This document shows positions 6,276 to 8,289 of a DNA stretch of 8,289 nucleotides, one piece after another. Origin of the DNA: Chryseobacterium sp. UBA6632 (GTDB taxonomy: Bacteria > Bacteroidota > Bacteroidia > Flavobacteriales > Weeksellaceae); NCBI GenBank assembly GCA_002455915.1, contig DKLU01000285.1, forward strand, positions 934 to 9,222. The letters run 5' to 3'. The notes under the pieces are model-generated. The model was not told where the DNA came from. It ran no database searches and saw nothing but the letters and a program-made list of their open reading frames with translations. A program made the position numbers and the translations under genes. The number at the start of each line of letters is the position of its first letter. Positions within the stretch are counted from its first letter, which is position 1.

Positions 6276-6334
6276 ATTCCCCTCCTTTGGAGGGGTGGCG
6301 AAAATTTCAAAGAAATTTTTGACGGGGTGGTTTT
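6276..6334. repeat. Palindromic intergenic element with two GGGGTGG motifs
   Basis: It has two adjacent hairpins. CCCCTCC (6279-6285) pairs with GGAGGGG (6289-6295) around a TTT loop, and AAAATTTC (6301-6308) pairs with GAAATTTT (6312-6319) around AAA. GGGGTGG occurs at 6292-6298 and again at 6324-6330, bracketing the second hairpin. I recall elements of this CCCCTCC...GGAGGGGTGGC...GGGGTGG form between genes in flavobacterial genomes. No function is apparent from sequence. Confidence 0.6.
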
Positions 6335-6350
6335 AAACGTAATCATTTCT

Positions 6351-6445
6351 TAGCCCAGATTGAAGCGACATCCTTTTGGGTTGCGGCTGGAACGAAGTGG
6401 AAGCCGTAACCCAAAAGATACAGCGGAAAGCTGGAAAAAGCTTCT
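6351..6445 (+). ncRNA. Structured RNA-like element, probable flavo-1-type motif
   Basis: A long stem pairs 6373-6388 with 6402-6417: CTTTTGGGTT with AACCCAAAAG, one G-U, then CGGCT with AGCCG, around a 13-base loop. Outside it lie single-stranded blocks TAGCCCAGATTGAAGCG before and GATACAGCGGAAAGCTGG after, and CCAG (6355-6358) can pair with CTGG (6431-6434). I recall recurrent flavobacterial elements with the same flanks and a variable central stem, which I associate with the flavo-1 RNA motif in Rfam. That name is from memory and no covariance search was possible. Orientation is taken from this resemblance. It lies between hpt and the ABC-F gene with no close gene in either direction. Confidence 0.5.
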
Positions 6446-6501
6446 AAAAAAGAAAGGAAGTTGGAAGATAAATGCGGGAGGTTTACATGATTAAGGATAT
6501 A

Positions 6502-6527
6502 AGATTTCCTCCTTTGTCAAAATGACA
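6502..6527 (-). repeat. Inverted short copy of the TGTCATT intergenic repeat
   Basis: On the minus strand it begins TGTCATTTTGACAAAGG and ends GGAAATCT. It shares TGTCATT and a terminal AATCT with the plus-strand copy at 6117-6153, and faces it across about 350 bases. Confidence 0.5.
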
Positions 6528-6565
6528 GATTTGGGATCATAAATTTCTGAAATATAAAAAATCAC

Positions 6566-6573
6566 TATATTTG
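6566..6573 (+). promoter_or_regulatory. Candidate -7 promoter box for the ABC-F gene
   Basis: TATATTTG followed by CC is an exact match to TAnnTTTG. It lies 110 bases before the ABC-F ATG, giving a predicted leader of about 100 nt. No convincing -33 element was seen. Confidence 0.5.
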
Positions 6574-6599
6574 CCACTCACAAAACCCAAAATAACAGG

Positions 6600-6605
6600 A
6601 TGTAG
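6600..6605 (+). other. Start-stop mini-ORF (ATG TAG) in the ABC-F leader
   Basis: ATG followed directly by TAG, preceded by CAGG, is the only ATG between the predicted transcription start and the ABC-F start codon. Start-stop elements can hold ribosomes in some systems. Here it may be chance. Confidence 0.2.
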
Positions 6606-6632
6606 GATACAATTTCTTTCAGATTTTATAGA

Positions 6633-6653
6633 CAATAACAGAATTCGTTATTG
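6633..6653 (+). promoter_or_regulatory. Hairpin in the ABC-F leader
   Basis: A perfect 7-bp stem, CAATAAC with GTTATTG, closes a 7-base loop AGAATTC and is followed by CAGTTTTAAC. It ends 30 bases before the ABC-F ATG. The stem is weak and AT-rich, so a regulatory role is only a possibility. Confidence 0.3.
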
Positions 6654-6683
6654 CAGTTTTAACTTTAATTACAGAAAGAAATT

Positions 6684-8276
6684 ATGTTTTTTTTACACAA
6701 TATATCCTTTGGGTTTCCTGCGGGGAATCTGCTATTTAATTCTATCAACTTAACGATACCTTCACACTCAAAATCGGCTTTGGTCGGAAGCAACGGCATG
6801 GGGAAATCTACCTTGCTGAAAATCATGGCAAATGAAATTGAACCTTTCGAAGGGAATGTCAATAGTCAGGGCGATTTATTTTACGTTCCGCAAATGTTTG
6901 TAAATCTTAATGATTTGACGGTAGCCGAATGTTTGAAAATCAATAAAAAACTCGAAGCGCTCCAAAAAATTACAAGTGGGGAAGTGGATGAAATTTATTT
7001 TGAAGCGTTGAATGACGATTGGGACATTGAGGAACGCTGTCAAAATGCTTTACAATATTGGAAACTTGAGAATTTAGATTTAAATCAAAAACTAAAAAGC
7101 CTAAGTGGCGGACAAAAGACAAAGGTTTTTCTTGCCGGAATTCAAATCAATAAGCCTGAAATTATTTTATTGGACGAGCCAACGAATCATCTTGATTTGG
7201 AAGGTAGAAATCTGTTGTATGATTTTATTGAAAAAACGAGTTCAACCGTTGTGATTGTTAGTCACGATCGTACTTTGCTGAATTTGGTCGATACGATTTT
7301 TGAATTGAGCAATCAGGGAATTGCAACGTATGGCGGAAATTATGACTTTTATGCCGAACAAAAAGAAATTGAAAATGAAGCCTTGCAAAACGATATTCAT
7401 TCTAAAGAACGCGCATTGAAAAAAGCGAAAGAAAAGGAAAGAGAAACGATCGAACGAAAGCAAAAACTTGATGCGAGAGGAAAAGGAAAGCAGGAAAAAT
7501 CGGGCGTAGCGAGAATTATGATGAATACGCTGAAAAATAATGCCGAGAAAAATTCTTCGAAACTGAAATCCGTTCATGCCGAGAAAATCAATGATATTTC
7601 CGGTGATTTGCGTGATTTGCGCTTGTCGGTGAGAAATGCGGATCAGATGAAAGTGAATTTTAATGATTCCAATCTGCATTCGGGAAAAATTTTGATTTCG
7701 GCGGCGGAAATTAATTTTAAATATAATGATGAAAATCTTTGGAAAGAAAATCTCAATCTTGAAATCCGAAGTGGTGAAAGAATTTCGATAAAAGGTTCCA
7801 ACGGTTCGGGAAAAACGACTTTAATTAAGCTGTTATTGGGAGATTTGCAGCCTTCTGTCGGAACGATTTCGAGATCGGATTTTCAAACGATTTATATTGA
7901 TCAGGAATATTCTTTGATTGATAAACAGGCAACCGTTTACGATTTTGCCCAGCAATTCAATGATAATGCGTTGCAGGAATCTGAAGTGAAAACCTTATTG
8001 TCAAGATTTTTATTCGGAAAGGAAACCTGGGACAAAAAATGCGATGTTCTGAGTGGCGGAGAGCGTTTGCGACTTCTTCTGTGCGGACTTTCCATCAGCA
8101 ATAAAGCGCCCGATATGATTATTCTCGATGAACCGACGAATAATTTAGACCTTCAAAATGTGGATATTTTGACGAATTCTATTAAGGATTATCATGGAAC
8201 TTTGGTGGTGATTTCGCATGATAAAATATTTTTGGAGGAGATTGGGGTTGTAAATGAGGTTTTGTTGAATTTATAA
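6684..8276 (+). CDS. ABC-F family ATPase (ribosome-associated type)
   Basis: This soluble protein has two ATP-binding cassettes and no membrane segments, the ABC-F architecture; characterised members bind the ribosomal E site to relieve stalls or protect from antibiotics. NBD1 has Walker A GSNGMGKST (35-43), LSGGQ (140-144), Walker B IILLDEPTNHLD (160-171) and switch His194 in SHD. A charged, helical Lys/Glu-rich linker spans about 225-330, the usual place of the P-site tRNA interaction motif. NBD2 has GSNGSGKTT (371-379), Q-loop Gln407, LSGGE (456-460), MIILDEPTNNLD (478-489) and His512. Both catalytic Glu (165, 483) are present. At 530 residues it is complete and near YbiT size. The ATG is followed at once by eight T. 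It ends with tandem TAA stops. Whether it is housekeeping or resistance-type cannot be decided from sequence alone. Confidence 0.93.
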   Translation: MFFLHNISFGFPAGNLLFNSINLTIPSHSKSALVGSNGMGKSTLLKIMANEIEPFEGNVNSQGDLFYVPQMFVNLNDLTVAECLKINKKLEALQKITSGEVDEIYFEALNDDWDIEERCQNALQYWKLENLDLNQKLKSLSGGQKTKVFLAGIQINKPEIILLDEPTNHLDLEGRNLLYDFIEKTSSTVVIVSHDRTLLNLVDTIFELSNQGIATYGGNYDFYAEQKEIENEALQNDIHSKERALKKAKEKERETIERKQKLDARGKGKQEKSGVARIMMNTLKNNAEKNSSKLKSVHAEKINDISGDLRDLRLSVRNADQMKVNFNDSNLHSGKILISAAEINFKYNDENLWKENLNLEIRSGERISIKGSNGSGKTTLIKLLLGDLQPSVGTISRSDFQTIYIDQEYSLIDKQATVYDFAQQFNDNALQESEVKTLLSRFLFGKETWDKKCDVLSGGERLRLLLCGLSISNKAPDMIILDEPTNNLDLQNVDILTNSIKDYHGTLVVISHDKIFLEEIGVVNEVLLNL

Positions 8277-8289
8277 TAATAAAGAGGGT

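Noticed and set aside
5985..6683. Insertion sequence or transposase remnant in the large gap
   Set aside because: No frame there shows transposase or integrase motifs and no target duplication was found; only short non-coding repeats are visible.
6571..6753. Plus-strand open frame overlapping the ABC-F leader and start
   Set aside because: It begins inside the predicted promoter box and overlaps the start of a clear ABC-F gene in another frame; it has no recognisable motif.
7242..7679. Minus-strand 145-codon frame inside the ABC-F gene
   Set aside because: It is the antisense shadow of the Lys/Glu-rich linker region, giving the typical Phe/Arg/Ile-rich artefact.

Overview
The window looks like chromosome from a low-GC member of the Flavobacteriia (Bacteroidota), most likely Chryseobacterium or a close relative. 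The evidence is the AT-rich sequence, start codons without Shine-Dalgarno sites, three upstream boxes matching the Bacteroidota -7 promoter consensus TAnnTTTG, the short Obg without a C-terminal extension, and intergenic repeats I recognise from flavobacterial genomes. That placement rests on recall, not on a search.

Layout. A tatD-family nuclease gene (+, 19-786) runs convergently into an RhlE-like DEAD-box RNA helicase gene (-, 818-2122), with a shared bidirectional terminator between them. Upstream of the helicase on the same strand is a small lipoprotein gene of the CFGFCP (DUF6438-like) type (2209-2697). A methyltransferase gene with an N-terminal four-cysteine module is divergent from it (+, 2836-3567). 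It converges on obgE across a second perfect hairpin terminator. Three minus-strand genes follow in transcriptional order hpt (5984-5430), adk (5275-4697) and obgE (4615-3632). Only hpt has a recognisable promoter, so they probably form one purine-nucleotide and ribosome-assembly operon: Hpt salvages purine bases, Adk equilibrates AMP, ADP and ATP, and Obg is a GTPase acting on the large ribosomal subunit. Positions 5985-6683 hold no convincing gene but a dense set of repeats and a structured, flavo-1-like RNA element. An ABC-F ATPase gene (+, 6684-8276) follows, with a leader of about 100 nt.

Most of the coding content is ordinary housekeeping. I see no defence, mobile or biosynthetic system. 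The unexplained signal is between genes. The two gaps of the hpt-adk-obgE cluster are filled by degenerate tandem 7-bp repeats in strict phase, first in one orientation and then inverted. In the adk-obgE gap, exactly eleven heptads occupy the space from the adk stop codon to 4 nt before the obgE start. The gap between hpt and adk has the same design with a different core. A related 8-bp array lies upstream of hpt. Other points of interest are a terminator-like hairpin that probably also sits at the 5' end of the helicase mRNA, which uses a TTG start, and a repeat island bracketed by inverted TGTCATT-type ends.
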